A DNA stretch of 64,000 nucleotides from Streptomyces rhizosphaerihabitans (GTDB lineage: Bacteria > Actinomycetota > Actinomycetes > Streptomycetales > Streptomycetaceae), in NCBI RefSeq assembly GCF_025399795.1, contig NZ_JAODTZ010000056.1:1-64000 (forward strand). The letters are read 5' to 3'. Every line of letters begins with the position of its first letter. Position 1 is the stretch's first letter. The position numbers were made by a program, and so were the translations under genes. This document shows, piece by piece, positions 43,342 to 51,691 of this stretch. Below the pieces are notes generated by a model. It was not told where the DNA came from, made no database searches, and saw nothing but the letters and a program-made list of their open reading frames with translations.

Positions 43342-44373
43342 ATGGGGAACTCAATGTCGTTCATCGGCCGTGACATGGCTGTCGACCTCGGGACCGCCAA
43401 CACGCTGGTGTACGTCAGGGGTCGAGGGATCGTACTCAACGAGCCGTCCGTCGTCGCGATCAACACCAACACCGGCGGGATCCTCGCGGTGGGCGCGGAA
43501 GCGAAGAAGATGATCGGGCGGACGCCGGGCAACATCGTTGCCGTGCGCCCGCTGAGGGACGGCGTCATCGCCGACTTCGAGATCACCGAGCGCATGCTCC
43601 GCTACTTCATCCTGAAGATCCACAAGCGGCGCTACCTCGCCCGCCCCCGCGTCGTCGTCTGTGTGCCCTCGGGCATCACGGGAGTCGAGCGCCGTGCCGT
43701 CATCGAGGCGTCGTCCCAGGCGGGCGCCCGCCAGGTGCACATCATCGAGGAGCCCATGGCCGCGGCCATCGGCGCCGGCCTGCCGGTCCACGAGGCCACG
43801 GGCAACATGGTGGTGGACATCGGCGGCGGTACCACGGAGGTCGCGGTCATCTCGCTCGGCGGCATCGTCACCGCCCAGTCCATCCGCGTCGCGGGCGACG
43901 AGCTGGACAACGCGATCATCCAGCACATCAAGAAGGAGTACAGCCTCCTTCTCGGAGAGCGGACGGCCGAGCAGATCAAGATCACGATCGGTTCGGCGTA
44001 CGACCTCGACACTGACGAGCACACCGAAATCCGCGGCCGGGACCTGGTGTCCGGACTGCCCAAGACGGTCGTCATCTCCGCGGCGGAGGTCCGCAAGGCG
44101 ATCGAGGAGCCGGTCAACGCGATCATCGACGCCGTGAAGACGACGCTCGACAAGTGCCCGCCCGAGCTCTCCGGTGACGTGATGGACCGCGGGATCGTTC
44201 TCACCGGCGGCGGAGCCCTGCTGCGCGGTCTGGACGAGCGACTGCGCCGCGAGACCGGCATGCCGATCCACATCGCGGAGGACCCGCTGGACAGCGTGGC
44301 GCTCGGCTCCGGCAAGTGTGTCGAGGAGTTCGAGGCGCTCCAGCAGGTTCTGGACGCCCAGCCGCGCAGATGA
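43342..44373 (+). CDS. mreB: Rod-shape-determining actin homologue MreB
   Basis: The 343-residue actin-fold protein organises spore-wall synthesis in Streptomyces. Phosphate loop 1 is VDLGTANTLVY, phosphate loop 2 VVDIGGGTTEVAVI and the adenosine motif VLTGGGALLRGLDE. The N-terminal MGNSMSFIGRDMAVDLG is as I remember the S. coelicolor protein. The ATG at 43342 is kept, although a second ATG follows four codons later. First gene of the mreBCD-mrdA-rodA cluster. Confidence 0.97.
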   Translation: MGNSMSFIGRDMAVDLGTANTLVYVRGRGIVLNEPSVVAINTNTGGILAVGAEAKKMIGRTPGNIVAVRPLRDGVIADFEITERMLRYFILKIHKRRYLARPRVVVCVPSGITGVERRAVIEASSQAGARQVHIIEEPMAAAIGAGLPVHEATGNMVVDIGGGTTEVAVISLGGIVTAQSIRVAGDELDNAIIQHIKKEYSLLLGERTAEQIKITIGSAYDLDTDEHTEIRGRDLVSGLPKTVVISAAEVRKAIEEPVNAIIDAVKTTLDKCPPELSGDVMDRGIVLTGGGALLRGLDERLRRETGMPIHIAEDPLDSVALGSGKCVEEFEALQQVLDAQPRR

Positions 44374-44388
44374 AGTAACACTTCGATT

Positions 44389-44422
44389 CCGCCGTACGAG
44401 ATCACCCCTTCTCGTGCGGCGG
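44389..44422 (+). terminator. Hairpin between mreB and mreC
   Basis: Thirteen-base arms (CCGCCGTACGAGA, one mismatch) with an eight-base loop, 16 bases after the mreB stop. It could reduce read-through into mreC. Confidence 0.7.
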
Positions 44423-44591
44423 ATCGTTGGTATGGAGGCATAAACTCCTGCGACATAGAGTCATAACCTCCCCCATAACAGCCACCCCGTCACACCCCCA
44501 CCACCTCAGCCTCATCGCACCGTGGGCATCCTTTTCGCCCAGGGTGCGCCCCTGTTGACCCAATACGACGAGGAAGGCACGGCCGCCGCAC

Positions 44592-45530
44592 GTGAGGGAC
44601 ACACGAGAGAGCCGGCTGCTCCTGGTGCTGCTGATCGCCATCGCGTTCGCACTGATCACGGTGGACATCCGCGGCGGGCAGGACTCACCGGTCGACGGTG
44701 CCCGCCAGGCCGCCGCGACGGTCTTCGGCCCGATCGAGAACGGGGTGTCGTCCGCGGTCGACCCCGTCGGCAACGCGATCTCCGCGGTCCGCGACTCGGG
44801 CGACCGGCACAGCCGCATCGCCCAACTGGAGCACGACAACGCGGCGTTGAAGGCGAAGCTCGGCAGCGACGACCGCAACCGCAGCCGCCTCAAGCAGCTC
44901 GACAAGATGATCAAGGTGGCGGGTGAGGGCCAGTACGGCATCAAGGGCGCCGAAGTGATCGCCATAGGGGCGGCCCAGGGCTTCTCCTGGACCGTCACCA
45001 TCGACGTCGGCGCCAACGACGGCATCCAGCGCGACATGACCGTCCTGAACGGCGACGGACTGGTCGGCCGGGTCACCACCGTCGGCCCCGACACCGCGAC
45101 CGTCCTGCTCGCCAACGACCCCGACTTCACCGTCGGCACCCGCATGGAGTCGACCGACGAACTCGGCTTCGCCTCCGGCCAGGGCGACCGCCCGCTGCGC
45201 GTCGAACTCCTCAACGCCAAGGCGAAGATCAGGAAGGGCGACCGGCTGATCACCTTCGGCTCGCAGGCCGACAAGCCGTTCGTGCCCGGCGTCCCCGTCG
45301 GTGTCGTCTCCCGGGTCGACCCGTCCGGCGGCGACCTGACCCGCACGATCTACGTGACGCCGTTCGTCTCGTTCACCAAGCTCGACATCGTCGGCGTCGT
45401 CGTCGCGGCACCCAAGAGCGACCCGCGCGACACCGTCCTGCCACCGAAACCCAGACCGACGCCCACGCCGACCGTGACCGTGACGGTCACCCCCTCGGCG
45501 AGCGCCCCCGCCCTCGGCCAGCAGCAGTAG
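44592..45530 (+). CDS. mreC: Rod-shape-determining protein MreC
   Basis: The 312-residue protein has a short cytoplasmic N-terminus, one membrane segment (LLLVLLIAIAFALITV), a coiled coil (SRIAQLEHDNAALKAKL, ~75-100) and the twin beta-barrel domain (GFSWTVTIDVGANDGIQRDM), then a Pro/Thr-rich tail. It links MreB to the extracellular PBP machinery. GTG 44592 follows GAGGAAGG at a long distance (~17 nt), so translation may be weak or another start used. Confidence 0.95.
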   Translation: MRDTRESRLLLVLLIAIAFALITVDIRGGQDSPVDGARQAAATVFGPIENGVSSAVDPVGNAISAVRDSGDRHSRIAQLEHDNAALKAKLGSDDRNRSRLKQLDKMIKVAGEGQYGIKGAEVIAIGAAQGFSWTVTIDVGANDGIQRDMTVLNGDGLVGRVTTVGPDTATVLLANDPDFTVGTRMESTDELGFASGQGDRPLRVELLNAKAKIRKGDRLITFGSQADKPFVPGVPVGVVSRVDPSGGDLTRTIYVTPFVSFTKLDIVGVVVAAPKSDPRDTVLPPKPRPTPTPTVTVTVTPSASAPALGQQQ

Positions 45531-45548
45531 CAGGAGGAGCCGAATCCC

Positions 45549-46223
45549 ATGCGTTTCAACCGGATGCTGCTCTCCGTCACCCTGGTGGTCGTCGCCCTGG
45601 TGATCCAGGTGAGCGTTCTTGCCCGACTTCATCTCCCGGGCGCCGTCCCGGACCTGGTGCTGCTGACCGTGCTCGCCCTGGCCATGGTCTACGGCCATGT
45701 CGGCGGCGCGCTCATCGGCTTCGGCGCGGGTCTGCTCTCCGACCTCGCCCCGCCCGCCGACCACGCCGCCGGGCGCTACGCCCTCGTGCTCTGCGTCATC
45801 GGCTACCTCGCCGGCCTGGCCAAGCCGGAGAACGGCCGGCTCAAGTCGGCCACCGGACCGATGGCCGTGGTCGTCGCCGCCGCGATCGGCTCCACCCTGC
45901 TGTACGCGAGTGTCGGCGCTCTCGTCGGCGACACCGCCGCCCGCCACGTCGGGCTCAACAGCCTGCTTCTCACCGCCGCCGTCTACGACCTGCTGCTCGC
46001 GCCCTTCGTCGTCCCGGTGCTGATGGCGCTGGCCCGGCGAGCCGAGAACGATCCGCTCTCCGAAGGTGGCGCGGCGTCCAAGACGGCCGACGTCGCGTCG
46101 GGCTGGCTGTCCTCCGGCGGCACCGGCCTGCGCATCGGCAGCCAGCGCGGCGGACTGCGCGTGAAGGCGGCCAAGGCGCGGGTCGCCCGCGCCGGACGCA
46201 TCAAGGGAGTCAAGCGGCTGTGA
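45549..46223 (+). CDS. mreD: Rod-shape-determining protein MreD
   Basis: The 224-residue membrane protein has about five membrane segments, including GAVPDLVLLTVLALAMVYG and GFGAGLLSDLAPPADHAAGR, the conserved MreD core. An Arg/Lys-rich C-terminal tail of ~60 residues (RVKAAKARVARAGRIKGVKRL region) extends into the cytoplasm. It begins 18 bases after mreC with CAGGAGGAG, so it belongs to the operon. Confidence 0.95.
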   Translation: MRFNRMLLSVTLVVVALVIQVSVLARLHLPGAVPDLVLLTVLALAMVYGHVGGALIGFGAGLLSDLAPPADHAAGRYALVLCVIGYLAGLAKPENGRLKSATGPMAVVVAAAIGSTLLYASVGALVGDTAARHVGLNSLLLTAAVYDLLLAPFVVPVLMALARRAENDPLSEGGAASKTADVASGWLSSGGTGLRIGSQRGGLRVKAAKARVARAGRIKGVKRL

Positions 46224-46315
46224 CGACAGCGACGAGCGCGGTCCGGCGGACACCTCAAGCGCCGCACGGGCCGCCGGACTTGACCGACCGCGGTGTCGGC
46301 GCGCACAGGTTCGCC

Positions 46316-46338
46316 GTGTACTCGTATGACTCGTACAC
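46316..46338. promoter_or_regulatory. Inverted repeat upstream of mrdA
   Basis: GTGTAC and GTACAC are separated by 11 bases, which also contain the direct repeat ACTCGTA. It may be an operator for mrdA. Confidence 0.3.
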
Positions 46339-46363
46339 ACACTGAGAGGGGGAGGCAGCAGCA

Positions 46364-46423
46364 GTGACCAACGCCCACCCGTCGCCCACCACCACCCTTC
46401 CAGCGGATGGGCTGCGCCCATGA
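46364..46423 (+). CDS. Short upstream ORF coupled to mrdA
   Basis: GTG 46364 has a strong GGAGG 8 nt upstream and encodes 19 residues (TNAHPSPTTTLPADGLRP after the start). Its TGA overlaps the mrdA ATG as ATGA. The mrdA start itself lacks a Shine-Dalgarno, so translation of mrdA probably depends on this small frame. The peptide may have no function of its own. Confidence 0.5.
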   Translation: MTNAHPSPTTTLPADGLRP

Positions 46424-48678
46424 CCAATATTCCCGAGACCGGCCGGACCCCACGGGTCCAGATCCGGCTCGTCGTCATCCAGATTCTCGTACTCTCCCTC
46501 CTCGGCACCCTCGGCGGACGCCTCTGGTTCCTCCAGATCCGCAACGGCGACGAATACGCCAAGGAAGCCTCCGGCAACCACGTCCAGCAGGTCGTCCAGC
46601 CCGCCGTACGGGGCTCGATCCTGGACGCCCGGGGCGTTCCGATCGCCGACAACGAGACCCGGCTCGTGGTCTCCGCCTCGCGCACCGACCTGCTGAAGAT
46701 GCAGGACGACGGGAAAGCCGTCCTCACCAAGCTCGCCGGAGTGCTGGGCCTCAAGGCCGAGGACGTCATCCAGAAGGTCCGCCTCTGCGACGCCAAGACG
46801 CCGCAGCCCTGCTGGAACGGCTCGCCCTACCAGCCGATCCCCATCACCGACAAGGCCACCCCGCGCCAGGCCCTGCAGATCCGGGAGCGCTCCGAGGACT
46901 TCCCCGGCATCACCGCCGAGCCGGAGGCGGTACGCCGTTACGCGGCCCCCGGCAAGGCCAACACCGCCCAGGTGCTCGGCTACCTCTCGCCCGTCACCGA
47001 CGACGAGATCACCAAGGCCAAGGACACCGACTCGCCCTACCTCCGCTCCGACCAGGTCGGCCGCTCCGGCCTGGAGCGCCAGTACGACAAGGCGCTGCGC
47101 GGCAAGGCCGGTGTCACCCGCTACGAGGTCGACAACCTCGGCCGCGTCATCGGCAAGGCCAAGAGCGACAAGGCCGAACCCGGCGCCAACCTCGTCACCA
47201 GCATCGACGCCCGCGTCCAGCGCGTCGCCGAGTACGAGCTGGACTACGCGATGAAGGTCGCCCGGACCCAGTTCGACAAGATCACCGGCGAGAACTACAA
47301 GGCAGACTCCGGTGCCGTCGTGGTGATGGAGGCCAAGACCGGCCGCGTCGTGGCCATGGCGTCCCAGCCGACGTACGACCCGAACGCCTGGGTCGGCGGC
47401 ATCTCCGGCAAGGACTACACAGCGCTCACCGGCAAGAAGTCCAACTACCCGCTGCTGAACCGGGCCACCCAGGGCCAGTCGGCGCCCGGCTCGACGTTCA
47501 AGGTGGTCTCCACCGCCGCCGCGGTCGAGGCCGGCTACGCCTTCGACGGCCACTACCCGTGCACGAGTTCGTACTCCGTCGGCAGCCAGGTCTTCAAGAA
47601 CTTCGAGGGCGAGAGCTTCGGCCCCATCTCGCTCGGCCGCGCGCTGGAGGTCTCCTGCGACACCGTCTTCTACGGACTCGCCGACAACGAGTGGAAGAAG
47701 GACGGCGGGATCAACCCGAAGAAGACCCCCAAGGACTTCTTCTACAAGGCCGCCCACCAGTTCGGACTCGGCAAGGAGACCGGCATCGACCTCCCCAACG
47801 AGGTCACCGGCCGCGTCCCGGACCGCCACTGGAAGTCCAGCTACTGGAAGGCCAACAAGGACGCCTGGTGCAAGAGCGGCAAGAAGAACGGCAGCTACGT
47901 CGAGCGGATCGCGTACGAGAACTGCCTCGAAGGCAACAGGATGCGCGAGGGCGACTCGATCAACTACTCCATCGGACAGGGTGACACCCTCGTCACCCCG
48001 GTCCAGGAAGCCGCCATCTACTCCGCGGTCTCCAACGGCGGCACCCTGTACGCCCCGACCATCGGCAAGGCGATCGTCAGCGCCGACGGCAGGACCGTCC
48101 AGGAGATCAAGCCGAAGGTCAACGGCAAGCTGCCGGTCAGCAAGGCGACGCTCAAGGGCATGAACGAGGCCTTCGCGGGTGTCGTCACCCGTGGTACCGC
48201 CGCCTGGAAGTTCGGCGGCTGGCCGCAGGACAAGATCCCGCTGCACGCCAAGACCGGTACCGCCGAGGTCTATGGCAAGCAGACGACGTCCTGGCTCGCC
48301 ACGTACTCCAAGGACTACACGATCATCATGACGATCTCCCAGGCCGGTACGGGTTCGGGAGCGTCCGGTGAGGCCGTGCGCAAGATCTACAACGCGCTCT
48401 ACGGCGTCTCCGCCGACGGCGCCATCGACAAGAAGAAGGCCCTGCTGCCGACCCCGCAGAGGAGCCTGCCGAAGATCCAGACCGACGGCTCGATCGACGC
48501 CCCGGCCATCTCCAAGGACCCGGCCAAGGACCAGCAGGCCAGCCAGGCCCCCAAGGACGGCACCACCGACCCGAACCTGCCCGCCGGTACCACCGCCTCG
48601 CCCACGGCCGTCAACCGCGTCACCCGAAGGCACAAGGCCCGCCCGCCCAAGAGGCGGGGGAAGAGGATCCTGACATGA
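46420..48678 (+). CDS. mrdA: Penicillin-binding protein 2 (class B transpeptidase of the elongation/spore-wall complex)
   Basis: The 752-residue protein has a membrane anchor (IQILVLSLLGTLGGRLWFL), a dimerisation domain (RGSILDARGVPIADN) and the transpeptidase domain with the active-site motif APGSTFKVV (SxxK, ~357), the SxN-type segment YSIGQGD nearby and KTGTAEV near 610. A Pro/Thr-rich basic tail closes the protein. It cross-links peptidoglycan with RodA during spore-wall synthesis. The ATG overlaps the stop of a short upstream frame. Confidence 0.96.
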   Translation: MTNIPETGRTPRVQIRLVVIQILVLSLLGTLGGRLWFLQIRNGDEYAKEASGNHVQQVVQPAVRGSILDARGVPIADNETRLVVSASRTDLLKMQDDGKAVLTKLAGVLGLKAEDVIQKVRLCDAKTPQPCWNGSPYQPIPITDKATPRQALQIRERSEDFPGITAEPEAVRRYAAPGKANTAQVLGYLSPVTDDEITKAKDTDSPYLRSDQVGRSGLERQYDKALRGKAGVTRYEVDNLGRVIGKAKSDKAEPGANLVTSIDARVQRVAEYELDYAMKVARTQFDKITGENYKADSGAVVVMEAKTGRVVAMASQPTYDPNAWVGGISGKDYTALTGKKSNYPLLNRATQGQSAPGSTFKVVSTAAAVEAGYAFDGHYPCTSSYSVGSQVFKNFEGESFGPISLGRALEVSCDTVFYGLADNEWKKDGGINPKKTPKDFFYKAAHQFGLGKETGIDLPNEVTGRVPDRHWKSSYWKANKDAWCKSGKKNGSYVERIAYENCLEGNRMREGDSINYSIGQGDTLVTPVQEAAIYSAVSNGGTLYAPTIGKAIVSADGRTVQEIKPKVNGKLPVSKATLKGMNEAFAGVVTRGTAAWKFGGWPQDKIPLHAKTGTAEVYGKQTTSWLATYSKDYTIIMTISQAGTGSGASGEAVRKIYNALYGVSADGAIDKKKALLPTPQRSLPKIQTDGSIDAPAISKDPAKDQQASQAPKDGTTDPNLPAGTTASPTAVNRVTRRHKARPPKRRGKRILT

Positions 48679-48717
48679 CGAGGGCGGCGACCAAGGTGCT
48701 GAGGATCCTGACATGAC
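48663..48717 (+). repeat. 17-bp direct repeat with two ATGA junctions between mrdA and rodA
   Basis: GAGGATCCTGACATGAC occurs at 48663-48679 and 48701-48717. The first copy contains the mrdA stop and an ATG that opens a 13-codon frame (MTRAATKVLRILT, 48675-48716); that frame ends in the second copy, where its TGA overlaps the rodA ATG. The duplication therefore inserts a mini-cistron into what was probably a direct mrdA-rodA ATGA coupling. Confidence 0.8.
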
Positions 48718-49909
48718 CGGAGCCAACAACTTCTCCGTCTCCGGATACGGACCCGAGCGCGCGGGCTGGACACGACTGTTCGCCCGCGACTCGCTCGCCC
48801 GCCGGCTCGACTGGCCGATACTGCTGTCGGCCGTCGCGCTCTCGCTGATCGGCGCGGCCCTCGTCTACTCGGCGACCCGCAACCGCACCGAGATCAACCA
48901 GGGCGACCCGTACTACTTCCTCATCCGCCATCTGATGAACGCCGGCATCGGCTTCGGCCTGATGATCGGCACGATCTGGCTCGGCCACCGCACTCTGCGC
49001 ACGGCCGTGCCGATCCTGTACGGGCTCTCGGTCTTCATGATCCTGCTGGTACTGACCCCGCTCGGCGCGACGATCAACGGCCAGCGCAACTGGCTCGTCG
49101 CGGGCGGCCTGTCGCTCCAACCCGCCGAGTTCATCAAGATCACGATCATCCTGGGCATGGCGATGCTGCTGGCCACGCGGGTGGACGCGGGCGACAAGCA
49201 GTACCCCGACCACCGCACCGTGCTGCAGGCGCTGGGCCTCGCCGCCGTCCCGATGATGATCGTGCTGCTCATGCCCGACCTCGGCACGATCATGGTCGCG
49301 GTCGTCATCGTGCTCGGTGTGCTGCTCTCCTCCGGCGCCTCCAACCGCTGGGTCTTCGGCCTCATCGGCGCGGGTGCCCTCGGCGCGGTCGCCGCCTGGC
49401 GGCTGCACGTCCTCGACGAGTACCAGATCAACCGCTTCGCGGCCTTCGCCAACCCCGACCTCGACCCGGCCGGCGTCGGCTACAACACCAACCAGGCCCG
49501 TATCGCCATCGGTTCCGGCGGCCTCTTCGGCACCGGCCTCGGCCACGGCTCGCAGACGACCGGCCAGTTCGTGCCCGAGCAGCAGACGGACTTCGTCTTC
49601 ACGGTCGCCGGCGAGGAACTGGGCTTCGTCGGCGCGGGCCTGATCCTGCTGCTCCTCGGCGTGGTCCTGTGGCGCGCCTGCCGCATCGCCCGCGAGACGA
49701 CCGAGCTGTACGGCACGATCGTGGCCGCCGGGATCATCGCCTGGTTCGCCTTCCAGGCCTTCGAGAACATCGGCATGACCCTGGGGATCATGCCGGTCGC
49801 CGGTCTGCCCCTCCCGTTCGTGTCCTATGGAGGATCCTCCATGTTCGCGGTCTGGGTCGCGATCGGGCTCCTGCAATCGATCAGAGTGCAACGCCCGATG
49901 TCGGCCTAG
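48713..49909 (+). CDS. rodA: Peptidoglycan glycosyltransferase RodA (SEDS family; Sfr in Streptomyces)
   Basis: The 398-residue SEDS protein has ten predicted membrane segments and polymerises lipid II with its partner PBP2. Family landmarks are LDWPILLSAVALSLIG, GGLSLQPAEFIKI, LLMPDLGTIMV, the loop FVPEQQTDFVFTVAGEELGF with the catalytic region Asp, and the end LPFVSYGGSSMFAV. The ATG is translationally coupled through the preceding mini-frame. A terminator follows, closing the mre cluster. Confidence 0.96.
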   Translation: MTGANNFSVSGYGPERAGWTRLFARDSLARRLDWPILLSAVALSLIGAALVYSATRNRTEINQGDPYYFLIRHLMNAGIGFGLMIGTIWLGHRTLRTAVPILYGLSVFMILLVLTPLGATINGQRNWLVAGGLSLQPAEFIKITIILGMAMLLATRVDAGDKQYPDHRTVLQALGLAAVPMMIVLLMPDLGTIMVAVVIVLGVLLSSGASNRWVFGLIGAGALGAVAAWRLHVLDEYQINRFAAFANPDLDPAGVGYNTNQARIAIGSGGLFGTGLGHGSQTTGQFVPEQQTDFVFTVAGEELGFVGAGLILLLLGVVLWRACRIARETTELYGTIVAAGIIAWFAFQAFENIGMTLGIMPVAGLPLPFVSYGGSSMFAVWVAIGLLQSIRVQRPMSA

Positions 49910-49929
49910 CCCGCCGAGGACACCTAAGA

Positions 49930-49966
49930 CCGGGTGCCGCCTCGGAGAACACGAGGTGACACCCGG
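49930..49966 (+). terminator. Terminator after rodA
   Basis: CCGGGTG and CACCCGG outer arms with an inner CCTCG/CGAGG pairing begin 20 bases after the stop. Confidence 0.7.
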
Positions 49967-50037
49967 CCCAACGGGAAAAGACGGTCCCTGGCCAAGCCGG
50001 GGCCGATTGGGTACTGCCCACCGCTCGCAAACGCGTC

Positions 50038-50043
50038 TAGATT
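50038..50043 (+). promoter_or_regulatory. -10 box of a leaderless promoter
   Basis: TAGATT ends 6 nt before the ATG of the CYTH-CHAD gene; no Shine-Dalgarno is present. Confidence 0.55.
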
Positions 50044-50049
50044 CGGGTC

Positions 50050-51561
50050 ATGGCGGACACGAAGCGCGAGATCGAGCGTAAGTACGAAGGTCCCGCGGCC
50101 GAGGGCGGCACCGATCTGCCGGACCTGAGCGGTGTCCCCGGAGTCGCGGGCGTCGTCGACAAGGGCGTCGCCGAACTCGACGCGACCTACTACGACACAC
50201 CCGACCAGCGCCTCGCCGCCGCCTCTCTCACCCTGCGCCGCCGCACCGGTGGCGACGACGCCGGCTGGCACCTCAAACTCCCCGTCTCCGAGGGCGTACG
50301 CGACGAGATCCAAGCCCCCCTGTCCGACACCGTGCCCCGCGCACTGTCGGGCCTCGTCCGCTCCCGGGTGCGCGACGCCGAGCTCGTCCCCCTCGTACGC
50401 CTGCGGTCCGCCCGGGACATCCGCCACCTCGTCGACGACTCCGGCGCCCTGCTCGCCGAGGTCAGCCTCGACCGGGTCCGCGCGGAGCGGCTCAGCGGGG
50501 GCAAGGGCACCGCCGCGTGGACCGAGATCGAGGTGGAACTCGCGGACGACGGCGACCCCGCCTTCCTCGACAAGGTCGAGAAGAAGCTCCGCAAAGCCGG
50601 ACTGAGCCGCTCCGCCTCGTCCTCCAAACTGGCGAAGGCCCTGGGCGAGACCGGGAAGCGCGCCAGGAAGCCCGCCCCCGAGAAGGAGCCGGTCACCGCG
50701 GGCGACCACGTCCTCGCCTACCTCCGCGCCCAGTACGACGCCATGGTCGAACTCGACCCGGCCGTCCGCCGCGACCTCCACGACTCCGTGCACAGCATGC
50801 GCGTCGCCACCCGCCGGATGCGCAGCACCTTCCGCTCGTACGGGAAGATCCTCGACCGTGCCGTCACCGACCCGATCGGCGACGAGCTGAAATGGCTGGC
50901 CGGCGAGCTCGGCGTCGACCGTGATCAGGAAGTCCTCACCGAGCGGCTCACCGAGGCCCTCGGCCAGCTGCCCCGCACGCTGCTCTCCGGACCCGTCCGC
51001 ACCCGGCTGCGCACCTGGGCGCACGCCCGTCACGGCGGCTCCCGGCGCCGCCTGATCGCCGTCCTGGACGGTAGGCGCTACATGGCGCTGCTGACCGCGC
51101 TCGACGCGCTCGTGACCGACCCGCCGCTGCTCAAGGCGGCCGCAGGTGACCCCGCGAAGGTGATCGCGGAGGCCGTTCGCAAGGACTTCGGCAAGGTCTC
51201 CGACCTCGTCGTCCAGGCCCTCGACCGGCCGCCGGGCGCCGACCGCGACCACGTGATGCACGACGCCCGCAAGAAGGCCAAGCGCACCCGTTACGCCGCC
51301 GAGGCCGCCGCCCCGGGCCTGGGCGGACCGGCCACCGGTCTGGTCAAGTCGATGAAGTCCCTGCAGACCCTGCTCGGCGACCACCAGGACAGCGTGATGA
51401 CCCGCGAGGCCCTGCGGGAACTGTCGGCCCTGGCGCACGCGGCGGGGGAGAGCTCGTTCACCTACGGAGTGCTCTACGGCCGCGAGGAACAGCGCGCGGC
51501 GGCGGCCGAGGCGGCTCTCCCGGGGGCCTGGGAGGCGATCGAGGCACAGGCGGCGGTCTGA
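50050..51561 (+). CDS. CYTH and CHAD domain protein (polyphosphate-associated)
   Basis: The 503-residue protein has an N-terminal CYTH (triphosphate tunnel) domain with EIERKYE, followed by the paired Arg/Lys/Glu strands (LTLRRRTGG, WHLKLP, EIEVELAD). From ~225 to 495 a CHAD domain carries the His-based polyphosphate-binding helices HDSVHSMRVATRRMRSTF and HDARKKAKRTRYAAE. CYTH proteins hydrolyse inorganic triphosphate and CHAD binds polyphosphate granules. The activity is inferred from family knowledge. The ATG seems leaderless. Confidence 0.93.
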   Translation: MADTKREIERKYEGPAAEGGTDLPDLSGVPGVAGVVDKGVAELDATYYDTPDQRLAAASLTLRRRTGGDDAGWHLKLPVSEGVRDEIQAPLSDTVPRALSGLVRSRVRDAELVPLVRLRSARDIRHLVDDSGALLAEVSLDRVRAERLSGGKGTAAWTEIEVELADDGDPAFLDKVEKKLRKAGLSRSASSSKLAKALGETGKRARKPAPEKEPVTAGDHVLAYLRAQYDAMVELDPAVRRDLHDSVHSMRVATRRMRSTFRSYGKILDRAVTDPIGDELKWLAGELGVDRDQEVLTERLTEALGQLPRTLLSGPVRTRLRTWAHARHGGSRRRLIAVLDGRRYMALLTALDALVTDPPLLKAAAGDPAKVIAEAVRKDFGKVSDLVVQALDRPPGADRDHVMHDARKKAKRTRYAAEAAAPGLGGPATGLVKSMKSLQTLLGDHQDSVMTREALRELSALAHAAGESSFTYGVLYGREEQRAAAAEAALPGAWEAIEAQAAV

Positions 51562-51691
51562 CACATGGCGGCAGCGCTACCGCGGCCCGGGAGGCGGCCG
51601 GGGGCCCGGTGTGCGTCCGGCGGTGCGGCGGGTCCCTCCGGTCGCGTTACGCTAGATGGTCACCCCCCATCAGCTCACGAAGGTTCGCGAG

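Noticed and set aside
46407..47984. Alternative plus-strand frame overlapping mrdA
   Set aside because: It is a +1 shadow with Arg/Pro/Gly-rich composition; the mrdA frame contains all PBP motifs.
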